Part shown: one piece after another, positions 26,527 to 34,761 of the stretch
Numbering within the stretch: position 1 is the first letter of the stretch
How the letters are laid out: each line of letters opens with the position of its first letter
Source of the DNA: Bifidobacterium pongonis
Lineage (GTDB): Bacteria; Actinomycetota; Actinomycetes; Actinomycetales; Bifidobacteriaceae
Direction: 5' to 3'
Assembly: GCF_019331805.1 (NCBI RefSeq)
Contig: NZ_JAHBBE010000014.1
Span: forward strand, 1 to 57,236
DNA: 57,236 nucleotides
The notes under the pieces: model-generated
The model's database searches: none
Told to the model about the DNA's origin: nothing
Seen by the model: only the letters and a program-made list of their open reading frames with translations
Made by a program: the position numbers and the translations under genes

Positions 26527-27306
26527 ATGGGACAACGCATTGATGTCAACCATCTGAACATCTACTACGGCAACTTCCTGGCCGTGGAGGACGTGAACCT
26601 CAACATCGAGGCGAACAAGGTCACCGCGTTCATCGGCCCGTCCGGCTGCGGCAAGTCCACGGTGCTGCGCACGCTCGACCGCATGCACGAGATCATTCCC
26701 GGCGCACATTGCGAGGGTGAGGTGCTGCTGGAAGGCAAGAACCTGTACGCCAAGGACGTCGACCCGGTGGCCGTGCGCCGCGATGTGGGCATGGTGTTCC
26801 AGCGCCCGAACCCGTTCCCGACCATGTCGATCCGCGAGAACGTGCTCGCCGGCGTGAAGCTCAACAACCGCAAGATCTCGAAGTCCGACGCGGACGATCT
26901 GGTCGAGTGGGCGCTGCGTGGCGCGAACCTGTGGAATGAGGTCAAGGATCGTCTGGATAATCCGGGCGTCGGCCTGTCCGGCGGCCAGCAGCAGCGTCTG
27001 TGCATCGCTCGCGCCGTGGCCGTGCACCCGCAGGTGCTGCTCATGGATGAGCCGTGCTCCGCGCTTGACCCGATTTCGACCCTGGCCGTCGAGGATCTGA
27101 TCAACGAGCTGAAGAACGATTACACAATCGTGATCGTGACCCACAACATGCAGCAGGCCGCCCGTATCGCCGACTACACGGGCTTCTTCAATCTGAAGGC
27201 CGTGGGCCAGCCCGGCCATCTGGAGTATTTCACCGACACCACCACGATGTTCAACAATCCCCAGAACGAAGAAGCCGAGCGATATGTATCGGGACGTTTT
27301 GGCTGA
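26527..27306 (+). CDS. pstB: Phosphate ABC transporter ATP-binding protein PstB
   Basis: This ATPase powers phosphate import. Walker A is GPSGCGKST (about 37-45), the Q-loop lies in VFQRPNPFP, and the signature is LSGGQQQRL. Walker B is [13 protein letters not shown] and the H-loop [10 protein letters not shown]. The length (259) is normal. ATAAGGAAAA precedes the ATG. The stop codon lies inside a 16-bp hairpin (27295-27331) that begins the repeat region downstream. No phoU gene follows, although phoU is often the next gene in pst operons. Confidence 0.97.
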   Translation: MGQRIDVNHLNIYYGNFLAVEDVNLNIEANKVTAFIGPSGCGKSTVLRTLDRMHEIIPGAHCEGEVLLEGKNLYAKDVDPVAVRRDVGMVFQRPNPFPTMSIRENVLAGVKLNNRKISKSDADDLVEWALRGANLWNEVKDRLDNPGVGLSGGQQQRLCIARAVAVHPQVLLMDEPCSALDPISTLAVEDLINELKNDYTIVIVTHNMQQAARIADYTGFFNLKAVGQPGHLEYFTDTTTMFNNPQNEEAERYVSGRFG

Positions 27307-27624
27307 TCGGCGCAGCCGATCCGCCAAAACGTAGCGACAGCCCAGTGGGCTGTCGCCGTCGGCCCCGTAAGGGGCCGACCAGAAAGAGGTGCCCCGCGTG
27401 TCGCGCGGGGCTCTTTAATTGGACGTGAAGGCTGATCGAAGATCAGTCAAAACGTGGCGACAGCCCTGTGGGCTGTCGCAAGCCGGCCCCTGTGGGGTCG
27501 GCCAGTAGGAATGCACCCCGCGCAACCGCGCGGGGTCCCTTAATTGGACGTGACGGCTGATTTATCAGTCAAAACGTAGCGACAGCCTGGTGTTGTCATA
27601 ATCCGCCCCGCACATTGCGCGGGG
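27295..27624. repeat. Tandem multi-hairpin repeat array after pstB (2.5 units)
   Basis: Unit 1 begins at 27301, unit 2 at 27430 and a shortened unit 3 at 27555, so the period is about 125-129 bp. Each unit has hairpin 1 starting GGCTGAT, the linker CAAAACGT-R-GCGACAG, hairpin 2 (GCGACAGCCC with GGGCTGTCGC), hairpin 3 (GGCCCC with GGGGYCGG; absent in unit 3) and hairpin 4 (CCCCGCG with CGCGGGG). Units 1 and 2 end in TTTAATT or CTTAATT and then GGACGTGA. Arms vary in length and sequence while pairing is kept. Hairpin 4 with its tail could terminate pstB transcription. There is no coding capacity. Confidence 0.8.
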
Positions 27625-27763
27625 ATTCGTATCCTCGTCTGTTTCTCGCCTGTTCCCATCTCTGTTCTCATCTCTGTTCCACAACTCTGCCATCCCGAAT
27701 CCCGCACCGCTGCGCACCTCGCCCGGGCGGACGCCCTTCTCGAGCCCAAAAACTCCGCTACTT

Positions 27764-27948
27764 CGCTTATCTGTGGCGGATTCGGCGGGGTGGATTTTGC
27801 CAGGTGGCTTATCTATGGCACTCATAGGCGGATATTCGAAGTATCGTCGTTGGAATTCAGCGGCTCGTACTTGCGATATTCCGTTGCAAGTGCCATATAT
27901 AAGCCACCTGGTTGTTTGAGGAAGGCCAAATCCGCCATATATAAGCGA
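27764..27948. repeat. Long imperfect inverted repeat with four copies of a 13-bp motif
   Basis: Arms of about 77 bp (27764-27840 and 27871-27948) are imperfect reverse complements around a 30-base centre. Within them GCTTATNTNTGGC occurs four times: forward at 27765 and 27807, reverse at 27892 and 27934, with exactly 42 bases between copies in each arm. Short open frames cross it on both strands but only mirror the symmetry. It could be a MITE-like element or a long hairpin RNA. The flanks 27640-27760 (pyrimidine-rich) and 27950-28060 show nothing else. Confidence 0.7.
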
Positions 27949-28175
27949 GTTAGGCGAGTCCGCGCATATCAGATGCCCTTTGGCGGGCCGGAAACCGGTG
28001 TTCGGGCCGCCTTGCGCGGGGGCGCGGCCATCCAGGCAACCTCCATGACCCATACCGGTGCTAGTGTGGGCGCGTCCGGAACTTACGTTCCACGGCGAGT
28101 CGCGATTCTCGCCGGGCGTCGGCGCATCGCCGTCGTCCTATCAACCCAAGAAACAGAGATAGAGATAAGAAAACA

Positions 28176-29564
28176 ATGGAAAAGTTCTTCCATCTGAAGG
28201 AGAACGGCACCACCGTGTCCACTGAGGTCATGGCCGGTCTGACGACGTTCTTCGCCATGTCCTACATCATCATCGTCAACCCGCAGATCCTGTCGAGCAC
28301 CGGCATGCCGTGGGGCGGCGTCTTCCTGGCCACCATCATCGCGGCCATCATCGGCACCCTCGTCATGGGCCTGTTCGCCAATGTCCCGTACGCCCAGGCT
28401 GCGGGCATGGGCCTGAACGCGTTCTTCACCTACACGGTCTGCTTCGGTCTTGGCTTCAGCTGGCAGGAGACGCTGTGCATGGTGTTCCTGTGCGGTTTGA
28501 TCAACATCATCATCACCGTCACCAAGATCCGTAAGATGATCATCAAGGCCATCCCCGAGGTGCTGCAGAACGCCATCGGCGGCGGCATCGGCCTGTTCGT
28601 GGCCTATGTGGGCTTCCTGAACGTCGGCTTCTTCACCTTCACCACCAAGTCCGACGCCAAGAACGGCGACACCGTGCAGGCCACCCCGGGTCTGGCGGTG
28701 ATGAACAACCCGACCATCTGGCTGTTCCTCATCGGCCTGCTGCTGGCCGTCGTGTTCACGGTGCTCAAGGTGCGTGGCGGTATGCTGCTCGCCATCGTCG
28801 TCACCGCCATCGTCGGCATTCCGATGGGCCAGACCACCATGGCGAACTCCGTGTCCATCGCCGACACCTTCGCCCAGTTCCCGCAGACCTTCGGCGTGAT
28901 CTTCACGGCCGACGGCTTCCCCGCGTTGTTCTCCGACATGTCGAAGCTGCCGATGATCATCCTGACCATCTTCGCGTTCTCCATGTCCGACACCTTCGAC
29001 ACGATCGGCACCTTCATCGGCACCGGCCGTCGCACCGGCATCTTCTCCGCCGAGGATGAGAAGGCCCTGGAGAACGGCTCCGGCTTCTCCTCCAAGATGG
29101 ATAAGGCCCTGTTCGCCGACTCCATCGCCACGTCCATCGGCGCCATCTGCGGCACCTCCAACACCACCACGTATGTGGAGTCCTCCGCGGGCATCGCGGC
29201 GGGCGGCCGCACCGGCCTGACCTCCGTGGTTGTCTCCGCCTGCTTCGCCCTGTCCATCTTCCTGTCCCCGGTGATTTCCGCCGTGCCGTCCGCCGCCACC
29301 GCCGGTGTGCTGGTCGTCGTCGGCTGCATGATGGCGTCCTCGCTCAAGGAGATTGAGTGGGGCGATATCTCCGAGGCCATTCCGGCGTTCTTCGCGTCCG
29401 TGTTCATGGCGTTCAGCTACTCCATCTCCTATGGCATCGCCGGCGGCTTCATCACCTACTGCATCGTGATGACCTGCAAGAAGAAGGCCAAGGAGGTCCA
29501 TCCGGTGATCTGGGTCGTGGCGATCCTGTTCATCCTGGACTTCGTGGTGACCGCTATCCTGTGA
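28176..29564 (+). CDS. NCS2-family purine permease, AzgA type
   Basis: This proton-coupled uptake system for adenine, guanine or hypoxanthine has about twelve to fourteen helices. The AzgA-type N-terminus is present (TEVMAGLTTFFAMSYIIIVN), as is the TM3 region QAAGMGLNAFFTYTV. The TM8 substrate-site motif SDTFDTIGTFIG is followed by GTSNTTTYVESSAGIAAGGRTG. Length 462 is normal. The ribosome site is weak (GAGATAAG). The leader (28065-28175) has a small hairpin (CGGCGAG with CTCGCCG), but no purine-riboswitch core that I recognise. Substrate choice among purines is not resolved by sequence. Confidence 0.93.
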   Translation: MEKFFHLKENGTTVSTEVMAGLTTFFAMSYIIIVNPQILSSTGMPWGGVFLATIIAAIIGTLVMGLFANVPYAQAAGMGLNAFFTYTVCFGLGFSWQETLCMVFLCGLINIIITVTKIRKMIIKAIPEVLQNAIGGGIGLFVAYVGFLNVGFFTFTTKSDAKNGDTVQATPGLAVMNNPTIWLFLIGLLLAVVFTVLKVRGGMLLAIVVTAIVGIPMGQTTMANSVSIADTFAQFPQTFGVIFTADGFPALFSDMSKLPMIILTIFAFSMSDTFDTIGTFIGTGRRTGIFSAEDEKALENGSGFSSKMDKALFADSIATSIGAICGTSNTTTYVESSAGIAAGGRTGLTSVVVSACFALSIFLSPVISAVPSAATAGVLVVVGCMMASSLKEIEWGDISEAIPAFFASVFMAFSYSISYGIAGGFITYCIVMTCKKKAKEVHPVIWVVAILFILDFVVTAIL

Positions 29565-29674
29565 TAGCGGCCGGCCGGCTCGCCTCCCGCACGGTTGTGC
29601 ACACCGCGTGATTCGTATGATTCGTATGATTCGCGCGGTCCGTGCGGGGGAGCGGTTCCGGTTCCCATATACGA

Positions 29675-29733
29675 GACGCGGCGCGTCCGATTCCCTTGGT
29701 GGGGGAGTCGGGCGCGCCGCGTTGTTGTGTTTT
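29675..29733 (+). terminator. Strong intrinsic terminator after the purine permease
   Basis: A 19-bp stem (29677-29695 with 29703-29721, two mismatches) with a 7-base loop is followed by TTGTTGTGTTTT. It sits between convergent genes and would stop permease transcription before the metal-binding lipoprotein gene. Confidence 0.85.
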
Positions 29734-29754
29734 GGAGGGTTCGGTTCGCGTATT

Positions 29755-30681
29755 TCAGCTGGTGTGGCCGATGGCGCCGACGAGGGCGCTCATCCAGTCC
29801 AGCAGGCTGCTGTAGGAGCTGGGCATCTGTTCGCTGACTTCGATGATGGGCACGTCCGCCTTCTTCGCGGCGGTGGTGATCTGTTCGGTGGCGGCGTTGG
29901 ATTCCTGCGTGTTGAGGATGAGCATGGAGATTTTCTTCTTGCGTAGCGCGTTGATGAATTGCGTGATTTCGCTGGGCGTGGGTTCGCTGTCGTTGGCGGT
30001 GGATCGCGCGTAGCCGGTGGGCGTGCGGTCGGTCATGCCGAGGTCGTCGGCGAGGTATCGCGCCACGGATTCGGTTGCGCCGTACGTCATGCCTTTGGTC
30101 GCTTCCCTGACTTTGGCGATGCGTTCTTCGAGTTCGGTTTCCTTGGCGTGCCAGGACTTGTTGAGTTTGGTGAATTCGTCGGCTTTGCCGGGCATTGCCT
30201 TGCGGTAGGCGGCGGTGATCGCGTCGGCGGTTTTCGTGCGGACTTCGGCGGAGAACCATACGTGCGGGTTGTCGCCGTCCTTCTTGCCGCCGATTTCGGC
30301 GGCGTTCACCACGGTGGCGTTGCCGTTCGCGGCCGCTTTGACCGCCCAGGCGTCGTAGTCGGCGCCGTTGACGATGTCGACGGCGGCGTTGTGCAGCCGG
30401 TTCACGTCGGCCGTGGTGGGTTCGTAGTCGTGCGCCTCCGCGTTCGTGGAGTTGATGATGCTGTTCACGTCCACCAGGTCGCCGCCGAGTTCCTTGGCGA
30501 GCGTGCCCCACTGGTTCACGGACGCCACGACGCTGATCGCGTCGCTGTTCGCACTGTTCGCGTTGTTCGCGCCGTTTCCGCCGTTTCCGCCGTCTGCGTT
30601 GGTCGAACCGCATGCGGTTGCGGTCAGTAGCAGTGCGGCGCAGGCGGTGATGGCGGCGAGCGTCTTGCGTATGCGGGTCAT
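29755..30681 (-). CDS. znuA: Zinc/manganese ABC transporter substrate-binding lipoprotein (ZnuA/cluster A-I)
   Basis: The signal peptide with lipobox LTATAC (Cys24) is followed by a Gly/Asn/Ala linker. The binding domain then has His84 (EAHDYEP) and His140 (NPHVWF), two of the usual metal ligands, and the ISMLILNTQE region. No His-rich loop is present. ATG at 30681 (MTRIRKTLA) is chosen; the open frame extends upstream into the promoter. A Zur/Fur-like operator covers its promoter, favouring zinc, although manganese is possible. No permease or ATPase gene accompanies it, so it must work with components encoded elsewhere. Confidence 0.9.
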   Translation of the reverse strand: MTRIRKTLAAITACAALLLTATACGSTNADGGNGGNGANNANSANSDAISVVASVNQWGTLAKELGGDLVDVNSIINSTNAEAHDYEPTTADVNRLHNAAVDIVNGADYDAWAVKAAANGNATVVNAAEIGGKKDGDNPHVWFSAEVRTKTADAITAAYRKAMPGKADEFTKLNKSWHAKETELEERIAKVREATKGMTYGATESVARYLADDLGMTDRTPTGYARSTANDSEPTPSEITQFINALRKKKISMLILNTQESNAATEQITTAAKKADVPIIEVSEQMPSSYSSLLDWMSALVGAIGHTS

Positions 30682-30810
30682 GGTTCTCCGTTTCCTCGTT
30701 CCTGTGATGCGTGATTGCGGCGGCATGGTTCTTGCGCCGCGGTTCCTGTGGCGCGATTTCCGGCGCATGGTTGCGGTGCCGGTTTCGCGCCCCACGCATT
30801 CGCTTATGCC

Positions 30811-30863
30811 ACCATAACACAAAATGAGAACCGTTATCAATAATTATCAATAATTATCACTAA
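30811..30863 (-). promoter_or_regulatory. znuA promoter with Zur/Fur-like operator and GATAAT array
   Basis: On the minus strand TTGATA (complement of 30835-30840) and TATGGT (complement of 30811-30816) are 18 bases apart. Between and over them lies a 7-1-7 palindrome, TGAGAAC-C-GTTATCA at 30825-30839, of Fur/Zur type. It runs into three 10-bp tandem repeats (30834-30863, TTATCAATAA core), which read GATAAT/GATAAC on the minus strand at one-turn spacing. The hydrolase gene diverges from the other side and may share the control. Confidence 0.7.
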
Positions 30864-30973
30864 TTGGCGTGCCGGTGCGTGTCCGCCGTATGTGCGCGGC
30901 GAAGCGACGGTTGGGGGCGCGGCCTAGAGTGAATGCCATCACGAACCGGATAGGAAGGAACGGGGGAGAGAAC

Positions 30974-31615
30974 ATGACCAAGCCGTTGGTCGAAGTCAGC
31001 ATCACCACATGGAGAAAGAACCGCGTCTCCGCGGGCAGCGAACATGGGCGCGTGCTGCTGATGCCGGGCACGGGCTACAACTGCGACCGACCGCTGCTGT
31101 ACTGGTCGGCGCAGGCCCTGGTGGAGGCCGGATGGCGCGTGGATCGCATGAACGTGCGCAACGCCTCGGACGACCTGTCGGTGGTCACGCCGGTGATCAA
31201 CGACGCGATCGACGGATGGGTGGAGCGCGTGCGCAAGGAGGATCGGTCCGGCAGGCTGATGCTCATCGGCAAATCCCTGACCACCCTGACCTACCCGCAT
31301 GTGGCGCGCGAGCACGGCCTGCCGTTCGTGCTGCTCACGCCGGTCATCAATCCGGCCGACTTCGATCCGACCGACCAGATCATCCCCATCGAAAGCGCCG
31401 AAGGCGACGTGGCCTACCCCGGCCCGGACCCGCTGATCTGCGCTGGCACCGCCGACCCCTTCTACGATCGCGCCAAGGCCTACAAGCTCACGTCCCACGT
31501 GCACGAATACCCGGACGCCAACCATTCCATCGAAGTGCCGGGGCACTGGCGCCGTTCCCTTGACTACCTCAAGGAAGTCACCGCATCCGTCGCCCAGTAC
31601 GCGGCCACGCTGTAA
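30974..31615 (+). CDS. Alpha/beta hydrolase
   Basis: A compact (213-residue) alpha/beta hydrolase fold. The candidate nucleophile is Ser101 in GKSLT, a variant of GxSxG with the last Gly lost. Asp161 (AGTADPF) and His184 (ANHSIE) complete the triad. The oxyanion region LLMPGTGYNCD is present. ATG at 30974 has GGGGGAGAG upstream. It diverges from znuA. Substrate unknown; the small size and absence of a cap domain resemble dienelactone hydrolase-like or KANL3/Tex30-like families. Confidence 0.82.
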   Translation: MTKPLVEVSITTWRKNRVSAGSEHGRVLLMPGTGYNCDRPLLYWSAQALVEAGWRVDRMNVRNASDDLSVVTPVINDAIDGWVERVRKEDRSGRLMLIGKSLTTLTYPHVAREHGLPFVLLTPVINPADFDPTDQIIPIESAEGDVAYPGPDPLICAGTADPFYDRAKAYKLTSHVHEYPDANHSIEVPGHWRRSLDYLKEVTASVAQYAATL

Positions 31616-31682
31616 TCCAGCCAGTTCCGGCACCGCCCGCCCCGCGCGACACGCCGAAACGCCCCAAGTCGGGGCGGGTGCG

Positions 31683-31843
31683 TATTCTGGCAACTCGTAA
31701 ACCACAGACCGTTGGTTGAGCTGCGCGAAAGCGCCGCTCCGAAGTTTGGTTCGCCAAGCCAGCGCAGGTTGAGAGATATAAGCCCATTTGCGGGCTGCCG
31801 GAAACGGCCTTATGTTGCTCTGCCTGTGCGCAGGGCTTTTTTA
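31683..31843 (+). ncRNA. Ribosomal protein L10 leader with promoter
   Basis: TATTCT at 31683-31688 is a good -10 box; the transcript would begin near 31695. The leader starts with the CCACAGACCG-TTGGTTG hairpin and contains GCCAAGCCAGCGCAGGTTGAG. It ends in a GC hairpin (CCTG-TGCG-CAGG) followed by six T at 31837-31842. This is the layout of the L10 leader, which L10(L12)4 binds to control rplJL, here with a terminator-like end, so control may be by attenuation. Confidence 0.85.
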
Positions 31844-31897
31844 TTGCCCAGCATGGCGACGAACCTCAAGTCAACGGCCGACTTAGGAAGGAACGCC

Positions 31898-32419
31898 ATG
31901 AAGAGGCCCGAAAAGGAAGCGGTGGTCGCTCAGCTGACGGACGAATTCCGTTCCGCTGACGCTGTCTACCTGACCGAGTACCGCGGGCTTACCGTTCCGC
32001 AGATCTCCGATCTGCGCGAAAAGCTAGGCCGCGATACTTCCTACACTGTGGCAAAGAACACGCTGGCACGCATCGCCGCCAAGGAAGCGGGCATCGAGGG
32101 TCTCGACGAGATTCTCTCCGGCCCGACCGCCATCACCTTCGTGCATGGTGACTTCATTGCGGCTGCCAAGGTCATCCGTGACTTCGCCAATGACAACAAG
32201 GCCCTCGTCATCAAGGGCGGTTTCGCAGACGGAACCGTGTACGATGCCGAAGGTGCCAAGCAGCTGGCAGACCTCAAGTCTCGCCCGGAACTGCTCGCGG
32301 AATTCGCCGGCGACATCAAGGCTACGATGTCCAAGGCCGCGTACCTGTTCAACGCTCTGCCGACCAAGGCCGTGCGTACGATCGATGCGCTGCGCGAGAA
32401 GCAGGAAAAGGCTGCCTGA
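31898..32419 (+). CDS. rplJ: 50S ribosomal protein L10
   Basis: Forms the base of the ribosomal stalk and carries the L7/L12 dimers on its C-terminal helix. Typical stretches are KEAVVAQLTDEF, YRGLTVPQISDLR and VAKNTLARIAA, and the C-terminal helix NALPTKAVRTIDALREKQ. ATG at 31898 has TAGGAAGGAAC upstream; the upstream open frame only reads through the leader. Length 173 is normal for actinobacteria. Confidence 0.98.
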   Translation: MKRPEKEAVVAQLTDEFRSADAVYLTEYRGLTVPQISDLREKLGRDTSYTVAKNTLARIAAKEAGIEGLDEILSGPTAITFVHGDFIAAAKVIRDFANDNKALVIKGGFADGTVYDAEGAKQLADLKSRPELLAEFAGDIKATMSKAAYLFNALPTKAVRTIDALREKQEKAA

Positions 32420-32527
32420 TTCACTTGCGGCTTGCCGCATGAATCAAAAATTGCAAAGAAAATAAATTTTCAGGTGACGGTCACCTCTTCAATTACAGCC
32501 CGTCACCAAGATTGAAAGGAAGCCATT

Positions 32528-32908
32528 ATGGCTAAGTACACCAACGATGAGCTGCTCGAAGCTTTCGGTGAGATGACCCTGGTTGAGCTCTCCGAGTTCG
32601 TCAAGGCCTTCGAAGAGAAGTTCGACGTCGAGGCTGCCGCTCCGGTCGCCGCCGTCGCCGCTGCCGCTCCGGGCGCTGCTCCGGCTGCCGAGGAGAAGGA
32701 CGAGTTCGACGTCATCCTGTCCGCCGTTGGCGACAAGAAGATCCAGGTCATCAAGGCCGTGCGCGCCATCACCTCCCTGGGTCTGGCCGAGGCCAAGGCT
32801 CTCGTGGACGGCGCTCCGAAGCCGGTTCTGGAAGGCGCCAAGAAGGACGACGCCGAGAAGGCCAAGGCTCAGCTGGAAGAAGCCGGCGCTACCGTCGAGC
32901 TCAAGTGA
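32528..32908 (+). CDS. rplL: 50S ribosomal protein L7/L12
   Basis: Stalk protein that recruits translational GTPases. The N-terminal dimer domain is followed by an Ala/Pro hinge (residues 34-56) and the C-terminal factor-binding domain with [20 protein letters not shown]. Length 126 is normal. GAAAGGAAGCC precedes the ATG. The 108-base gap from rplJ contains small hairpins (for example GGTGAC-G-GTCACC) that may adjust the expected 4:1 or higher ratio. Confidence 0.98.
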   Translation: MAKYTNDELLEAFGEMTLVELSEFVKAFEEKFDVEAAAPVAAVAAAAPGAAPAAEEKDEFDVILSAVGDKKIQVIKAVRAITSLGLAEAKALVDGAPKPVLEGAKKDDAEKAKAQLEEAGATVELK

Positions 32909-32942
32909 TTCGCGCGGCATAAGCCGCACTTCACAGCTTTCC

Positions 32943-32986
32943 GCGAAACCCCGCACCTGGTTCCAGGTGGCGGGGTTTCGCCGTTA
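32943..32986 (+). terminator. Intrinsic terminator of rplJL
   Basis: A 12-bp perfect stem (GCGAAACCCCGC, 32943-32954, with its complement 32970-32981) and a further inner stem (ACCTGG with CCAGGT) form a long rod, followed by GTTAATAG. Confidence 0.85.
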
Positions 32987-33085
32987 ATAGGAGAAGTTGT
33001 TAATTCCTGAACATTAATCCCACAAATGGGATTGCGGCATGACACAATAGGAAGAGTGTCTAATCGCGAAGAAGGAGGCTATGCG

Positions 33086-34753
33086 GTGAGTGCTGAAACG
33101 GCGTGCCACTGGCAGGTAACGGTCAACGGTGGCCAACAGATCACTGTTCATCCTGGGGAAAACGTTGAGATTGGACGTAAACCACTGAGGCCACTGCCGG
33201 ATGACGGCACGAAGCGCATGGAAGTGCCGGATCCCACCAAATCCATGTCGAAGCGTCACGCGCGTTTTTCGGTGCGTGGCGACGGTCAGGCCATCCTGCA
33301 TGATCTCGATTCGACCAACGGCACGTACGTCGTGCGCGACGGCGGCGATCTGATGCGCCTGCCGGGGGACGACGACTATATTCTTCCGTATTCGCCGATG
33401 CGCATTCAATTCGGCGACGTCGCGGCGGATTTCGAGCGCGTGGATGCGCCCGAACAGGAGCCCGACAGCCCCGTCTCGAATCTTTTCGACTATTCGACAC
33501 CCATGGCCACGCATCAGGAACCGGACGCGACCGACATGTCCGTCGATCAGATCCTCGACCTGCGTGCCGGAGAGCCGACGACCACCTTCCAATCGCAGCG
33601 TCCCAAGGCGCAGCGCAAGCCGGTGCTGAACGGCAGCGAGGCCGCGGCGTCTACGCCCGAGCAGCCGCAATACCCGTCGCCGTACCCGGTGCAGCCGGAT
33701 CAGCAGTGGAGCACCCAGCCGGTCGACGTGAACGCGGTGGAACCGCAGCAGTCCGCCGAACCGAAGCCCATCGTGCGGATGCCGGCGCAGAGCCAGCCCG
33801 TCGAGGCGCCGCAGCAGGCCAAACCCGCCGAATCCTCCGAATCGGTCGACTCGGTTGAATCGGCCAAGCAGCCGGAACCGTCCGAGCCGTCCGAACTGTC
33901 CGATGCGCAGCTTGAGGCGCAGTACGAGGCCCAGCTTGATTCGCCGTATGGCCAGCATCGGGCGCAGGAATACGACCAGCGTTACGACCTGCAGGATGCA
34001 CAGCCGGCGGAACCGCAGCAGCCCGCATACCACGAGGAGAAGCCGGAGGAACCGACGGAATCCGCGGAACCGGTACAACCGCTCTTCCCCGAGGCGGGCA
34101 CGCCTGAGCGGGACCGCCCGGTGCCCAACCTGTTCGAAGGCGTCGGCATCAACCAGCCCGAACCGCAGCAGCGCGGCGGCAACACCGCTCCCGCATGGGG
34201 AGCTGGGCTTCCCGATCACGGCGGCAACGGCAACGGCAACGCCAATGCCACCGCCGCCGGAGCGCCATACGCCAGCGCCGCGCAGTCGGAACCGACGTAT
34301 GGCCGCGACGGTCGCCCCGAGCCGGAACCCGAAACGGCGATGTTCCGTGAGGCCCGCCCCGTCGTGTTCACCCCGATGTCGGACGGCGGCGACAGGCGCG
34401 ACGCCACCGGTTTCGCCGGCAACATGGGGCAGATGGACGCGAACGGCGGATTCACCCCCGCGTTCGAACCCGGATCCGTATTCGACAAGGTCGCCCGCGG
34501 CGAATTCGACAAGGCCGCCGAGCCGGTCGTCGAAGTCGACGGTCTGAGCTCCGAGGAGGCGCGCCGCACGCCGGACATGACCAAGCAGTTCGAAATGGCC
34601 CGTCACGCCGAACTCCTGCCGTTCCTGGCCATGAACCCCTCCCTGTACGACGACCTGTACGCGTGGCTCGCGGCTCAGGGCGACAAGGACATCGATGAAG
34701 CGCTTGCCAACAATCCGGGCTATCAGGATTACCGCAAAGCAGTAGGAAAGTGA
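33086..34753 (+). CDS. FHA-domain protein with Pro/Glu/Gln-rich linker and C-terminal leucine-rich-variant-like domain
   Basis: The N-terminal forkhead-associated domain (about residues 8-105) keeps the phosphothreonine-binding residues: Gly30-Arg31, Ser55 and His58 (SKRHARF) and Asn78 (STNGTYV). A disordered region of about 350 residues follows, rich in Pro, Gln, Glu and Ser. The last 60 residues form a helical domain (MARHAELLPFLAMNPSLYDDLYAWL) resembling the variant leucine-rich repeat seen in actinobacterial FHA proteins. GTG at 33086 has GAAGGAGG upstream. CACAAT at 33043-33048 sits seven bases before another in-frame GTG (33056), so the transcript may begin there. It is eight bases from the pseudo-helicase gene. 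Binding a partner phosphorylated by a Ser/Thr kinase is the likely role. Confidence 0.87.
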   Translation: MSAETACHWQVTVNGGQQITVHPGENVEIGRKPLRPLPDDGTKRMEVPDPTKSMSKRHARFSVRGDGQAILHDLDSTNGTYVVRDGGDLMRLPGDDDYILPYSPMRIQFGDVAADFERVDAPEQEPDSPVSNLFDYSTPMATHQEPDATDMSVDQILDLRAGEPTTTFQSQRPKAQRKPVLNGSEAAASTPEQPQYPSPYPVQPDQQWSTQPVDVNAVEPQQSAEPKPIVRMPAQSQPVEAPQQAKPAESSESVDSVESAKQPEPSEPSELSDAQLEAQYEAQLDSPYGQHRAQEYDQRYDLQDAQPAEPQQPAYHEEKPEEPTESAEPVQPLFPEAGTPERDRPVPNLFEGVGINQPEPQQRGGNTAPAWGAGLPDHGGNGNGNANATAAGAPYASAAQSEPTYGRDGRPEPEPETAMFREARPVVFTPMSDGGDRRDATGFAGNMGQMDANGGFTPAFEPGSVFDKVARGEFDKAAEPVVEVDGLSSEEARRTPDMTKQFEMARHAELLPFLAMNPSLYDDLYAWLAAQGDKDIDEALANNPGYQDYRKAVGK

Positions 34754-34761
34754 TCGGATAC

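Noticed and set aside
27295..27624. Possible CRISPR array
   Set aside because: Repeat units are about 127 bp, directly adjacent, contain nested hairpins and have no unique spacers; no cas gene is present.
27301..28170. Mobile element with a transposase
   Set aside because: No transposase frame, terminal repeats of IS type or target duplication could be seen; only palindromic repeats.
28060..28175. Purine riboswitch before the AzgA-type permease
   Set aside because: The conserved purine-aptamer core is not visible; only a small hairpin was found.
27565..28197. Two open frames, one on each strand, across the hairpin and palindrome region
   Set aside because: Their sequence only reflects the repeats (for example LIYG and AIYK motifs recur because the DNA motif recurs); no ribosome site supports them.
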